Source: Flammeovirga pacifica (lineage in GTDB: Bacteria; Bacteroidota; Bacteroidia; Cytophagales; Flammeovirgaceae). From it: 64,000 nt of DNA. Numbering within the stretch: position 1 is the first letter of the stretch; every line of letters starts with the position of its first letter. The translations under genes were made by a program, and so were the position numbers. The DNA lies in the NCBI RefSeq assembly GCF_000807855.2, contig NZ_JRYR02000001.1, positions 504,619 to 568,618 on the forward strand, given 5' to 3'. Under the pieces are notes generated by a model, which had not been told where the DNA came from, made no database searches, and saw only the letters and a program-made list of their open reading frames with translations. Shown piece by piece: positions 45,278-54,636 of the stretch.

Positions 45278-46378
45278 ATGGGTTTAAAATGTGGTATTGT
45301 TGGTTTACCCAATGTAGGTAAGTCAACACTCTTTAATGCTTTAACTAGTGCAGAAAATGCTGAATCTGCGAACTTTCCATTCTGTACAATTGATCCAAAT
45401 GTAGGTGTAGTAACCGTTCCGGATCCTAGAATGAAAGAATTAGAAAAATTAGTAAATCCTCAAAAATCGATACCTACAGTAATCGAGTTTGTTGATATTG
45501 CTGGTTTAGTTAAAGGTGCTAGTAAAGGTGAAGGTTTAGGAAATCAATTCCTAGCTAACATTCGTGAAGTTGATGCAATTATTCACGTAGTAAGATGTTT
45601 TGATGATCAAAATATCGTTCACGTAGCTGGTAAAGTTGACCCAGAAGAAGATAAAGCTGTAATTGATATGGAGCTTCAGTTGAAAGATTTAGAATCGATC
45701 GACAAGAAGTTACAAAAAACAGTAAAAATGGCTAAAACTGGTAATGCAGAAGCCAAGAAAACAGTTGCATCTTTAGAGAAATTTAAAGCACATTTAGAAT
45801 CTGGTGAAAATGCTAGATCTTTTGATGGTACTGAAGATGACTGGGAAGAAGTAAAAGATTTATTACTTCTTACTGCAAAGCCTGTGATTTACCTTGCTAA
45901 CGTTGATGAAGAAGGTATCAACGAAGACAATGAGTTGGTGAATCAAATGAGAGCAATTGCTGATAATGAAAATGCACAATTAATTAAAGTTTGTGCTGCT
46001 ATTGAAGAGCAAATCTCAGGTTTAGAAGATGAGGAAGAAAAAGAAATGTTCTTAGGAGAATACGGACTGAAAGAATCAGGTCTGGATCGTCTAATTAGAG
46101 CATCTTACACTCTTCTTGATCTAATTACTTACTTTACTGCAGGTGTTAAAGAAGTGAGAGCATGGACTATCTGTAAAGGATGGAAAGCACCTCAAGCTGC
46201 AGGAGTAATTCACACAGATTTTGAAAAAGGATTTATTAGAGCAGAAGTAATTCATTACGCAGATTACGTTCATTTTAAATCTGAATTAGCTTGTAAAGAA
46301 GCTGGTAAACTTTCTGTGGAAGGTAAAGAATATGTAGTTGAAGATGGAGACGTAATGCATTTCCGTTTTAACGTATAA
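45278..46378 (+). CDS. ychF: YchF/OLA1-type ATPase
   Basis: 366 residues, full length. The P-loop is GLPNVGKSTLFNAL (residues 8-21), the G2/G3 area includes DIAGLVKGASKGEG, and the TGS domain ends with EGKEYVVEDGDVMHFRFNV. In this family the NKxD-like motif is NVDE rather than NKxD, which explains ATP over GTP use. It binds ribosomes and modulates stress or redox responses. The gene ends with a terminator and stands alone. Confidence 0.97.
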   Translation: MGLKCGIVGLPNVGKSTLFNALTSAENAESANFPFCTIDPNVGVVTVPDPRMKELEKLVNPQKSIPTVIEFVDIAGLVKGASKGEGLGNQFLANIREVDAIIHVVRCFDDQNIVHVAGKVDPEEDKAVIDMELQLKDLESIDKKLQKTVKMAKTGNAEAKKTVASLEKFKAHLESGENARSFDGTEDDWEEVKDLLLLTAKPVIYLANVDEEGINEDNELVNQMRAIADNENAQLIKVCAAIEEQISGLEDEEEKEMFLGEYGLKESGLDRLIRASYTLLDLITYFTAGVKEVRAWTICKGWKAPQAAGVIHTDFEKGFIRAEVIHYADYVHFKSELACKEAGKLSVEGKEYVVEDGDVMHFRFNV

Positions 46379-46386
46379 ATATTTTG

Positions 46387-46424
46387 ACACCAATTCCAAT
46401 AATATTGGGATTGGTGTTATTTTT
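46387..46424 (+). terminator. Terminator after ychF
   Basis: ACACCAAT-t-CCAAT pairs with ATTGG-g-ATTGGTGT around a 3-base loop, followed by T-rich sequence. Confidence 0.88.
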
Positions 46425-46659
46425 ATTATACCCAATTTTATTAATTATTCTCTTTTTAAATAATTGATTAAAAGAGAATTACGCCCAAGTCTATTAATCC
46501 TCCTATTTTTTTGTAAAAGCAATCAAATTGATATCTCAATAATTTGATTGTTTTATGTTTCGTTAAACCTAAAAATAATTGGTCATATATTCGATTTACA
46601 TCTATTTACTTTGTATTTTCGTGGATTGATAGTCTATTACAAAAAGAATTTATTGATAA

Positions 46660-47865
46660 ATGGACAGTGTTCAAGCAAAGAAAGATAAGCCTACAGTACT
46701 TTATGTAGATGATGAACAACAAAACTTAGTTTCTTTTAGAGCTGGTTTTAGAAAAGTTTACAAGGTACTAATTGCAAATAGTGGGGACGAAGCTTTAGAA
46801 ATACTTAAAGAAGAAAGTGATAATATAAGTGTGGTTATTTCTGATCAAAGAATGCCGAAAATGACTGGTGTAGAACTCTTCGAACAAGTAAGAGGTTTAT
46901 ACCCAGACATTATGCGTATTGTATTGACGGGATATAGCGATGTTCAAGATATTATTAATGCCATCTCTAAAGGTGAGGTATACAGATATATTACTAAACC
47001 TTGGAATAGAGACGAATTGATGGTAACTATAGATAATGCTATTGAAGCGTATAGTTTAAAGGTGGAGAATAGAAGATTATTCTCATCTTTACAAGAAGCT
47101 AATGAGCATTTAGAAGAGAAAGTCAAAAAGAGAACTAAAGCCCTTCAAAGACAAAATGAAGAGTTAATAGAACTTGATGGCGAAAAAAATCATTTGATTG
47201 GTATTGTTGCACATGATTTAAAATCTCCATTAAGTCAAATTGATGGACTTATCGAACTAATGAAGTTCGATATGGAGACATTTTCTTCTGAGCAAAAAGA
47301 ATACGTTGATTTAATTCAACTTTCAATCAAAAAACAAGAAGAGTTAATTAGCCAAATTTTAGATTTAAATGCTTTAGATTCAAAAGCATCAAATTTAAAT
47401 TTAAAAGTGCATGATTTATCCTCTCTAGTTAAAGATGCTGCTGAAAGGTTTGAACTGACAGCTGAAAAGAAAAAAATAAAATTAGAAGTTTCTGTTGAGG
47501 AAAATCAATTCGCTAAGGTGGATGAAACATATTTTGGTCAAATACTACAAAATTTGATTTCAAATGCGGTGAAATTCTCAGAAGAAGACAAAAAGATTTA
47601 TATCTCAATTCAACCGGACGAAGATTCGTACCAAGTTCATGTAAAAGATGAAGGTCCTGGATTGAACGAAAATGATAAAAAGAAACTCTTCGGAAGATTC
47701 CAAAAATTATCTGCTAGACCTACAGGTGGTGAACACAGCACAGGGTTAGGTTTGTCTATTGTCAAAAAGATGGTGGAAGATATGGAAGGTAAAGTTTGGT
47801 GTGAATCTGAAGTAGATAAAGGAGCAGATTTTATAGTCTCCTTTAAACAAGAAACTGAAGCTTAA
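46660..47865 (+). CDS. Receiver-histidine kinase hybrid protein
   Basis: 401 residues. The N-terminal receiver (about 10-125) has the acidic pair in VLYVDDEQ, the phospho-Asp in VVISDQRMPKM, T in IVLTGYS and K in YITKPWN, so it is complete. A coiled coil leads to the kinase core: H-box IVAHDLKSPLSQIDG, N-box NLISNAVKF, G1 DEGPGL and G2 STGLGLSIV are intact. The order receiver-then-kinase without membrane part suggests a cytoplasmic relay that is itself switched by another kinase. No dedicated partner is adjacent. Confidence 0.95.
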   Translation: MDSVQAKKDKPTVLYVDDEQQNLVSFRAGFRKVYKVLIANSGDEALEILKEESDNISVVISDQRMPKMTGVELFEQVRGLYPDIMRIVLTGYSDVQDIINAISKGEVYRYITKPWNRDELMVTIDNAIEAYSLKVENRRLFSSLQEANEHLEEKVKKRTKALQRQNEELIELDGEKNHLIGIVAHDLKSPLSQIDGLIELMKFDMETFSSEQKEYVDLIQLSIKKQEELISQILDLNALDSKASNLNLKVHDLSSLVKDAAERFELTAEKKKIKLEVSVEENQFAKVDETYFGQILQNLISNAVKFSEEDKKIYISIQPDEDSYQVHVKDEGPGLNENDKKKLFGRFQKLSARPTGGEHSTGLGLSIVKKMVEDMEGKVWCESEVDKGADFIVSFKQETEA

Positions 47866-47872
47866 TCATCAT

Positions 47873-47910
47873 AAAAGAATCTTTATCTACTAGGGTAAAG
47901 ATTCTTTTTT
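47873..47910 (+). terminator. Terminator after the receiver-kinase gene
   Basis: AAAAGAATCTTTA pairs with TAAAGATTCTTTT (13 bp, 10-base loop), then a T run. Confidence 0.88.
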
Positions 47911-47932
47911 GTACAACAATAGAACAATTCTA

Positions 47933-47956
47933 TTTCCAATGAGTTCTTATTGGAAA
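47933..47956. promoter_or_regulatory. Inverted repeat just before hemH
   Basis: TTTCCAAT and ATTGGAAA form an 8-bp inverted repeat with an 8-base spacer, ending 11 bases before the hemH ATG. It could be an operator or a translation-blocking hairpin. Confidence 0.45.
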
Positions 47957-47967
47957 CAATTTAGATT

Positions 47968-49017
47968 ATGAAAAAAGGAGTTTTACTAGTAAACCTAGGT
48001 ACCCCAGACAGTCAGAAAACCCCTGATGTACGAAAATATCTTAGAGAATTCTTAATGGATGAAAGAGTGATTGATATCCCTTTCTACAAAAGATGGCCTC
48101 TAGTAAACCTAATTATTGCTCCATTTAGAGCCCCTAAATCAGCAAAAGAATATGAAAAAGTGTGGACAGAGAAAGGTTCACCTTTATTGTTATATGGTAT
48201 AGAGTGTAAAAGACTATTACAAGACAAGTTAGGACAGGATTATGCGGTTGCTTTAGGAATGAGGTACCAAAGTCCTTCTATCGAGTCTGCTCTTTTTGAA
48301 TTGAGAAGTCAAGGTGTAAAAGAGATTGTAGTATTACCATTATTCCCTCAGTATGCATCTGCAACTACAGGTTCTGTGATGCAAAAGGTGATGGAATTAG
48401 TAAAAGGTTGGCAAATTGTTCCTGATGTTTCATTCGTTCAGCATTACCATAGACATCCTTTGTTTATAAAAACATTTGCAGAATTAGGGAACAAATATTT
48501 GAGAGAACGAGAATATGATCATGTGTTATTTAGTTTCCATGGTCTTCCTCAAAGACAAATTGTAAAAGCAGGAATTGATACTTGTTGTAAAGCAAAGGGA
48601 GAAACGGAATGTGTAAATAAAATGTATGGTAAAAATACATTTTGTTATAGATCTGCTTGTTTCGAAACGGCCGATTTGATTGCAAAAGAATTGAAATTAG
48701 AAAAAACACAGTATAGCGTTTGTTTCCAATCTAGATTAGGGAAAGATCCTTGGATTCAACCTTATACAGAAGATGTAATTATCAATATCGGAAAAGAAGG
48801 TAAGAAAAATGTTTTAGCTTTCTCTCCTGCATTTGTAGCCGATTGTTTAGAAACTACTGTTGAAGTAGGGGAAGAATACAAAGAGATTTTTGAGGAAAAC
48901 GGTGGTGAACATTGGCAACTTGTCGAAAGTTTAAATGATCATCCACAATGGATAGATTGTCTATCAGATTTAGTTAAAGGGAATGAAAGTCAAGTCGAAG
49001 AATTAAAGACTTATTGA
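47968..49017 (+). CDS. hemH: Ferrochelatase
   Basis: 349 residues. It inserts Fe2+ into protoporphyrin or coproporphyrin. The family's LVNLGTPDSQKTPDVRKYL start, the catalytic FSFHGLPQR (His) and the SRLGKDPWIQPYTED segment with the conserved Glu are present. Several cysteines cluster in TCCKAKGETEC and FCYRSACFETA (about residues 208-235), which could hold an iron-sulfur cluster as in some bacterial ferrochelatases; this is inference. The 3' end overlaps the opposite small gene at 49003 by 15 bases. Confidence 0.96.
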   Translation: MKKGVLLVNLGTPDSQKTPDVRKYLREFLMDERVIDIPFYKRWPLVNLIIAPFRAPKSAKEYEKVWTEKGSPLLLYGIECKRLLQDKLGQDYAVALGMRYQSPSIESALFELRSQGVKEIVVLPLFPQYASATTGSVMQKVMELVKGWQIVPDVSFVQHYHRHPLFIKTFAELGNKYLREREYDHVLFSFHGLPQRQIVKAGIDTCCKAKGETECVNKMYGKNTFCYRSACFETADLIAKELKLEKTQYSVCFQSRLGKDPWIQPYTEDVIINIGKEGKKNVLAFSPAFVADCLETTVEVGEEYKEIFEENGGEHWQLVESLNDHPQWIDCLSDLVKGNESQVEELKTY

Positions 49018-49206
49018 TTTCCATTGAATAGATATATTAACGTCCTGCTGTTTTTTGATTTCTTCAAGATGCTGTAGGACGTTTTCTTTTTCAATCTTTT
49101 TTTCCTTTAATTCATCAATACTTTCAATGAATGATAGATCTTTTAATAAATCTTTTACTAACGAGGCATTTTTCTCATTTTCTATTGAGATTACTAATTT
49201 TGTCAT
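49003..49206 (-). CDS. Small protein resembling a solitary antitoxin
   Basis: 67 residues. A beta strand (TKLVISIENEKNASLVKDLL) is followed by helices and a final strand; its layout is like the small antitoxins that Bacteroidota pair with RelE-type toxins. No toxin gene follows, since its 3' end runs into hemH on the other strand. The ATG at 49206 is the only good start. It may be a true orphan or a remnant. Confidence 0.55.
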   Translation of the reverse strand: MTKLVISIENEKNASLVKDLLKDLSFIESIDELKEKKIEKENVLQHLEEIKKQQDVNISIQWKSISL

Positions 49207-49253
49207 GATCGTAATGTAGGTTATTAAATTATTCGGATGTATCTTATATAATA

Positions 49254-49323
49254 ATTACGCAAGCAGTAGCTTTACGTTAATCTGTGACAATTAATATTTC
49301 TAAATCGACAAGATTACGTAAGC
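49254..49323 (+). repeat. Direct repeat ATTACGYAAGC upstream of trkH
   Basis: ATTACGCAAGC (49254-49264) and ATTACGTAAGC (49313-49323) are 59 bases apart, close to six helical turns, and end 25 bases before the trkH start. They could be two sites of one regulator. Confidence 0.4.
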
Positions 49324-49347
49324 TTTTTTTAAAAACTGTAATCAAAT

Positions 49348-51153
49348 ATGCCTGATCAGACTAAATTTAAGATCCTGAAGCTACTCTTAAGGCTTTATCG
49401 AACGATCTTCACTAACCATAAAAATTGGCAATTTCACCTTCATAATTGGATAGAAAAAAACTTACCGTTCTTTGAGATGGTATTAGGTGTATTGGCTTTA
49501 TTTAGTTTGGTATATACTCAAGGTTTCTATCATGAAGAAGCCGAATTATTTCATTTTATTCGGTATGATAGGTGGTTAGCAACTACCTATTCAATTTTGA
49601 TTGTTGTGAAATTGATCAATGTAAAAAGAAAAAATATCGATTTCAGAGAATATATAATTGACATATTCTTTCTCTTACTTTTCATTTTTATAATCACATA
49701 TCGAATTACCTTTTTACATGAGTATGAGTTAAATACCGAAAATTCAGGATGGGTAACCTATACAGTAATTGTACAAGTAGCTATGATACTTGCTTCTATG
49801 GTATCGTTTTCTAATAATAGAAATTACTGGCTCTTTTTTACAACAAATAGTACTGCAATGATATTTGGCTCTTTACTCGCCATTATTATTATAGGTACAT
49901 CTTTACTTATGCTGCCTACATCTACCAACACACCAATCTCTTGGGTAGATGCTCTATTTACAACTACTTCAGCTGTTTGTGTAACAGGTTTAGCACCATT
50001 TAATGTATCAGAAGTACTGACTTTTAGAGGACAAATGGTATTGATGGTGTTGTTTCAAATAGGGGGATTAGGGATTGTTACACTGACTACATTTATAGCA
50101 TTGTCAATTCAGAAAGGAGTAAAGACAAAAGAAGAAATGATTATTCAAGATATGATGGAATCTGAAAGTATTAGCTCTACCTCAAGAATCTTGAAAGGTA
50201 TTGTTAGTATCACCCTAACTATAGAAATGATTGGGGCTATTGCTTTATACTTTGCATGGATAGATCTTGATTTAACTACTTCAGAACTTATTTTCGCATC
50301 TATATTTCACTCAATATCGGCCTTTTGTAATGCAGGCTTTTCAATATTTCCAGAAGGTTTACAAGGAGCAGCATTCGCTACCGATTGGTTTTCATCTTCT
50401 ATTATTATGTTATTAATTATAGTAGGAGGCTTAGGTTTTAAAACCTATAGAGAAATGATTAGCAAAAGAAAAAAGAATCGGAGACATTTATCTTTACAAT
50501 CTAAATTGTCATTAAAAATGACAGCTATGTTAATTGTTTTAGGTACGGTAGGTGTCTTTTTTACAGATTATGATTATTGGATGCAAAAAAGCGGAGGAGA
50601 TATTTTACTTCAGACTTTATTTACCAGTGTAACCTGTAGAACAGCTGGTTTTTCTGTTGTTGAAATAGGTGATTTATCGCATGCAACGATTATGATGATG
50701 ATCTTACTAATGTATATCGGTGGTGCTCCAAATTCAACTGCAGGTGGTATAAAAGTAACCACTGTGGCATTACTATTTTCTTATTTTTGGGCCTTAGTTA
50801 GAGGTAAATCTACGGTGAATATAGGATGGAATACAGTGCAAAAAGCAAGTATTAGAAGAGCAGTAATTGCTTTCATGGTCTCCATACTTATTTCTTTTGT
50901 GAGTTTATTTATCTTAACCCTATCAGAAAAGCATCTCGATTTAGCAGATATTACATTTGAATTCTTTTCTGCATTAGGAACTGCTGGTTTGTCCAGAGGA
51001 ATTACTGCAGATTTATCTATAGTTGGAAAATTAACCATCTCATTTGTGATGTTTAGTGGTAAGATTGGACTTTTTACCCTTGTGTCACTTTTAGGTGAAG
51101 ATGAAGAAAGTTTTGAATACCGTTATCCTGAATCCCCTATTTTAGTAGGTTAG
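49348..51153 (+). CDS. TrkH-family potassium uptake protein
   Basis: 601 residues. The first 170 residues form extra membrane helices before the standard transporter. The four selectivity-filter loops of the Trk/Ktr fold are visible: TTSAVCVTGLAPF, SAFCNAGFSIF, TCRTAGFSVV and SALGTAGLSRG, with the filter glycine in each. It is the K+ channel subunit that partners the TrkA-type protein 3 bases downstream. Potassium uptake here is therefore a two-gene unit. Confidence 0.94.
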   Translation: MPDQTKFKILKLLLRLYRTIFTNHKNWQFHLHNWIEKNLPFFEMVLGVLALFSLVYTQGFYHEEAELFHFIRYDRWLATTYSILIVVKLINVKRKNIDFREYIIDIFFLLLFIFIITYRITFLHEYELNTENSGWVTYTVIVQVAMILASMVSFSNNRNYWLFFTTNSTAMIFGSLLAIIIIGTSLLMLPTSTNTPISWVDALFTTTSAVCVTGLAPFNVSEVLTFRGQMVLMVLFQIGGLGIVTLTTFIALSIQKGVKTKEEMIIQDMMESESISSTSRILKGIVSITLTIEMIGAIALYFAWIDLDLTTSELIFASIFHSISAFCNAGFSIFPEGLQGAAFATDWFSSSIIMLLIIVGGLGFKTYREMISKRKKNRRHLSLQSKLSLKMTAMLIVLGTVGVFFTDYDYWMQKSGGDILLQTLFTSVTCRTAGFSVVEIGDLSHATIMMMILLMYIGGAPNSTAGGIKVTTVALLFSYFWALVRGKSTVNIGWNTVQKASIRRAVIAFMVSILISFVSLFILTLSEKHLDLADITFEFFSALGTAGLSRGITADLSIVGKLTISFVMFSGKIGLFTLVSLLGEDEESFEYRYPESPILVG

Positions 51154-51155
51154 TC

Positions 51156-51884
51156 ATGAAGAAAGTAAATAAAAGATTTGTATTAATAGGCATGGGTGCA
51201 TTTGGTGTTGAAGTAGCCAAATCATTACGTGATAACAATGAAGACCTGTTGATTGTGCTTCATAATCAATATGATAGTTTTAAAGATTCTAAAGATTCAT
51301 TGATCAGCTTAAAAAAGTTAAGAGAAATGGGATTTGAATATTTGTATGAAACAGATACTACAAATCCGATGGCATTAAAAAAACACATTAAAGAAACTGA
51401 TGCTGTTATCTTATCTCATGGTCAAAATTTTGAGACTAAGTTATTAACTATTGAAGCACTTAAGGATATTGGTGTACATGAGATCTATGCTCGTGCTACA
51501 AGAGATATACATGCAAGAGTATTGAATAAAATGGGTATCACTAGAGTTATTTTTCCTGAGAAACAAGAAGGGAAAAGATTTGCTTTGGAACTGCTAAATA
51601 GAAAAGCCCTTACAATCGATGAAGTATCTCCAGGAGTTTATATCAGTGAAACAAAACTACCAAAGTCCTTCATTGGAGAAAGTGTAAGGAAGCTTAGATT
51701 TAGAGATACAATGCATGTATCAGTGATCTGTTTAAAAGAAAACTCATCGACTTGTTACTTAGAAGGAGAGGAAAGAATAATAATCCAAGATTTTAGAGAT
51801 ATTACACTTACTGATCGTCATACATTAGTGATTGCCGGAGGTAAGGAAAGAATTAAACATGTAGTGAGTATGGTCGAGAATTAA
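51156..51884 (+). CDS. TrkA-type potassium-channel regulatory subunit
   Basis: 242 residues. A Rossmann N-domain (RFVLIGMGAFGVEVAKSL, GxGxxG-like with GMGAFG) covers about 1-130, and a RCK/TrkA-C domain about 150-235 with GESVRKLRFRDT. It gates the TrkH pore in response to NAD(H), ATP or related nucleotides. It is a single RCK unit, half the length of E. coli TrkA, so it resembles KtrA and probably forms an octameric ring. The end overlaps the convergent glycosyltransferase gene by 4 bases. Confidence 0.92.
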   Translation: MKKVNKRFVLIGMGAFGVEVAKSLRDNNEDLLIVLHNQYDSFKDSKDSLISLKKLREMGFEYLYETDTTNPMALKKHIKETDAVILSHGQNFETKLLTIEALKDIGVHEIYARATRDIHARVLNKMGITRVIFPEKQEGKRFALELLNRKALTIDEVSPGVYISETKLPKSFIGESVRKLRFRDTMHVSVICLKENSSTCYLEGEERIIIQDFRDITLTDRHTLVIAGGKERIKHVVSMVEN

Positions 51885-53143
51885 TCTTGATTCACTGTTA
51901 AAGAAGAAACTAAATGATTTAAATGGTCAAATTGTTTTTCAAGGTCAAAATGTTCAACACAAGTTATTCGAGCATTTTGGCCTTTTTCTTTTAATACCTC
52001 TTCAGTGGTTTGACAAATCAATTTTAAATGTTGAGTCAGTTGATTGTAATCTGAAGGTGATGATACCCAACCACAGTTAAATTGACGTACTATTTCGGCA
52101 CCTTCTCCTTCGCCATGATAGATGATTGGTAGACCTACACTCATACTCTCATATAGTTTTGCAGGTAATGTTCCTTTTACATAATTGATTTGGGAAATCA
52201 AAGCTAGATCATACTGCTGCAATACGTCAGGTACTTCTTGATAGGGAATAGAAGTGTATAAGTTAACGTTTTGAAGTTGTTTCTTTTGGATGATATTTCG
52301 AATATTTTGTGCATCCACTCCATCTCCATAGATATGCAGTTCAATACCCAATTGATCAAAATCGACTTCATCAATTAATTTAGAAATACCATGTGCTACA
52401 CCTAAAACACCCATGTAAACTATTCTAAACTGATCTTTTTTAATCCAATCTTTTTTCTGTTGAAAAACAGAAGTAGCTGCACCAATTCTATAAATTTCAG
52501 GAGAGCCAAACCCTAGTTGCTTAATATATTTTTGCGACTCTTCGGATTGTGTGATTAAAAGGTCTGCTTTTTTATAATAATATTTTTCTAAACGATGTAA
52601 TAACCTATAAGTCAGAGACTTTTTAGATAAACCATTGATATCAACCATAGCTTGAGGCCATAGATCACTAACGTTTAAGATAAGTTGAATACCGTATAAT
52701 TTTTTTGCGATAAGCCCAAAAATAGGCAAAGAAATAGGTGGGGTTTGAATCAATAATACTTCAATCCCTTTTTTCTTGATAATAGGTAATGAAGACAACA
52801 TACTGATAAGCATACTGCTCATACTTATCAGACGAAAAACCATATTATTTTTCTGGGAAGGAAGTAACCAATGACGTATTACAGATACATTGTTCTCTTG
52901 ATAGCTATTTTTCCAAGTAAATAAGTCTTTTATAGAAACGTTACCTTTTGGATAATAGGGGTGAGAGGTGAAAACAGTGACATTATGCCCCTTTTTTGCA
53001 AATGTTGTTGCTAAATATTCAAATTGATGTGGAGCAGCGCCAAAATCGGGAGGATAGCAATGTGTAACCACTCCTATCTTTTTAGAAGTTTTATTTAATT
53101 GCTTGTGTAATTTTTCTTGTATGTTCTCTGTGTATAATGTCAT
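51881..53143 (-). CDS. Glycosyltransferase family 4 protein
   Basis: 420 residues with the GT-B fold. The N-terminal donor/acceptor domain begins with IGVVTHCYPPDFGAAPHQFE and contains LILNVSDLWPQAMVD. The C-terminal nucleotide-sugar domain includes YMGVLGVAHG, PYQEVPDVLQQYDLALIS and the E-x7-E stretch YESMSVGLPIIYHGEGEGAE. It resembles WbuB-like transferases of cell-surface polysaccharide synthesis. No other polysaccharide gene is nearby. It is 10 bases downstream of nuoD. Confidence 0.92.
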   Translation of the reverse strand: MTLYTENIQEKLHKQLNKTSKKIGVVTHCYPPDFGAAPHQFEYLATTFAKKGHNVTVFTSHPYYPKGNVSIKDLFTWKNSYQENNVSVIRHWLLPSQKNNMVFRLISMSSMLISMLSSLPIIKKKGIEVLLIQTPPISLPIFGLIAKKLYGIQLILNVSDLWPQAMVDINGLSKKSLTYRLLHRLEKYYYKKADLLITQSEESQKYIKQLGFGSPEIYRIGAATSVFQQKKDWIKKDQFRIVYMGVLGVAHGISKLIDEVDFDQLGIELHIYGDGVDAQNIRNIIQKKQLQNVNLYTSIPYQEVPDVLQQYDLALISQINYVKGTLPAKLYESMSVGLPIIYHGEGEGAEIVRQFNCGWVSSPSDYNQLTQHLKLICQTTEEVLKEKGQNARITCVEHFDLEKQFDHLNHLVSSLTVNQD

Positions 53144-53153
53144 TTAACCCTTC

Positions 53154-54374
53154 CTAGCGATCTACTTCCCCCATAATAATATCAATTGACCCCATGATCA
53201 CAATCAAATCTGATAAAAGATTGCCTTTACCTAATTCTGGCAATACACTTAAGTTACAAAAACAACAAGAACGAGCTTTTAAGCGTTCAGGAATATCAGA
53301 TTTTCCGTTAGTACGCATAAAAAATCCCAATTCTCCTTTAGGTCCTTCAGCTCTAGCATAATAATCCATTGCTTTAGGTCTAATTTTCTTAGGTACAAAT
53401 TCTTGTGGATCAAAAGTTCGATCTCTTTTATGATCCTTCGTTAACTTTTGAACACATTGTTCAACAATTTTGATAGATTCAAAACACTCTTCTACACGTA
53501 CATAAGTACGATCCCAACAATCACCAACACTTCCCATAATACCTTTGCCAACAGGAATGTCGAAATCTAATTCTGGATAGACAGAATAACCATCTACTCT
53601 TCTAAGATCGTGAGCTAAGCCAGAACCTCTTAAAACAGGACCGGAAGTAGCATAGTCTAATGCTGTACTCAAAGGTAGAACACCAACATTGGCGGTTCTT
53701 TCTACAAAGATCTTATTATTGATGACCATTGTTCTGAATTCTTCCAATTTTGGTTTTAAGTAAGTGATAAATTCTAAGCACTTTTCTTCAAAACCCACTG
53801 GAAGATCATAATAAAGACCACCTACCCAAATGTAATTGTAAAGCATTCTAGCGCCCGAAACCCATTCGAATAATCTTAATATATGCTCACGGTCACGCAT
53901 CATCCATAAGAAAGGAGTGGTGGCGCCAGTATCTAATACATAAGTACTTACAGCTATAAAATGAGAAGCAATTCTATTTAATTCGGCACATAGTACTCGA
54001 ATGTACTCTACTCTTTTTGGAATCTTATCAGTAATTCCCAACATTTTTTCAACTCCCATAGCATAGATGTGTTCCGAGTTCATCGAAGCCACATAATCCA
54101 TACGATCGATATAAGGGATAATTTGCTGGAAGTTTAGATTTTCAGCATGTTTTTCAAAACATCTATGCAAATAGCCTAAATGTGGAGTAACATCTACTAC
54201 ATATTCACCATCGGTAAGCACTTCCACCCTAAGAACTCCGTGAGTTGCAGGGTGATGAGGTCCGATGTTGAGAACCATTTCTTCTGTACGTAAGTTCTCT
54301 TTATTGTAGAAGTTTTTAGATGAATTCACTAGGTGATTTTCATCGTATTGATATTGAACCTGTCTTTTCTCCAT
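53154..54374 (-). CDS. nuoD: NADH-quinone oxidoreductase subunit D
   Basis: 406 residues from the ATG at 54374. It is the 49-kDa subunit at the quinone end of complex I. Typical motifs are present: MVLNIGPHHPATHGVLR, TPHLGYLHRCFEKHAE, and the end DLIVIMGSIDIIMGEVDR. A run of three Cys in RSCCFCNLS is unusual where most homologs have R-x-P-S-F. No other nuo gene is within the window, whereas nuo genes normally form one long operon. Confidence 0.95.
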   Translation of the reverse strand: MEKRQVQYQYDENHLVNSSKNFYNKENLRTEEMVLNIGPHHPATHGVLRVEVLTDGEYVVDVTPHLGYLHRCFEKHAENLNFQQIIPYIDRMDYVASMNSEHIYAMGVEKMLGITDKIPKRVEYIRVLCAELNRIASHFIAVSTYVLDTGATTPFLWMMRDREHILRLFEWVSGARMLYNYIWVGGLYYDLPVGFEEKCLEFITYLKPKLEEFRTMVINNKIFVERTANVGVLPLSTALDYATSGPVLRGSGLAHDLRRVDGYSVYPELDFDIPVGKGIMGSVGDCWDRTYVRVEECFESIKIVEQCVQKLTKDHKRDRTFDPQEFVPKKIRPKAMDYYARAEGPKGELGFFMRTNGKSDIPERLKARSCCFCNLSVLPELGKGNLLSDLIVIMGSIDIIMGEVDR

Positions 54375-54521
54375 CAAAAAATTTGCTGTTTGTCAAATAG
54401 ATTTATTAACAAAAGTCGTTAATAATCCTTGAAAAATAAAAACTGATTACAAAGATGAAAAAAAAAGAAATAAAAATGATCCAAAACATCAGTTTAGTTA
54501 TTAATGATAAGAAAATAAGTC

Positions 54522-54529
54522 TATTTTTG
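54522..54529 (+). promoter_or_regulatory. Candidate -7 box of the DUF349 gene
   Basis: TATTTTTG matches TAnnTTTG, 108 bases before the ATG. The two hairpins at 54542-54594 would then lie in the leader. Confidence 0.45.
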
Positions 54530-54541
54530 TCGATGACTTAT

Positions 54542-54594
54542 ATGACTTCAGTTGGAAGTCATGCCTATGGGCCATTTCACTTTTTTCGAAATGG
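54542..54594 (+). promoter_or_regulatory. Two adjacent hairpins in the leader of the DUF349 gene
   Basis: ATGACTTC/GAAGTCAT (54542-54562, 5-base loop) and CCATTTC/GAAATGG (54572-54594, 9-base loop) are followed by no T tract. They end 42 bases before the start codon. They may be a leader RNA structure or operator sites. Confidence 0.5.
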
Positions 54595-54636
54595 GTAGTA
54601 GTAACATTTTTGACGCACTTTAAATCGTTTTTTAAG

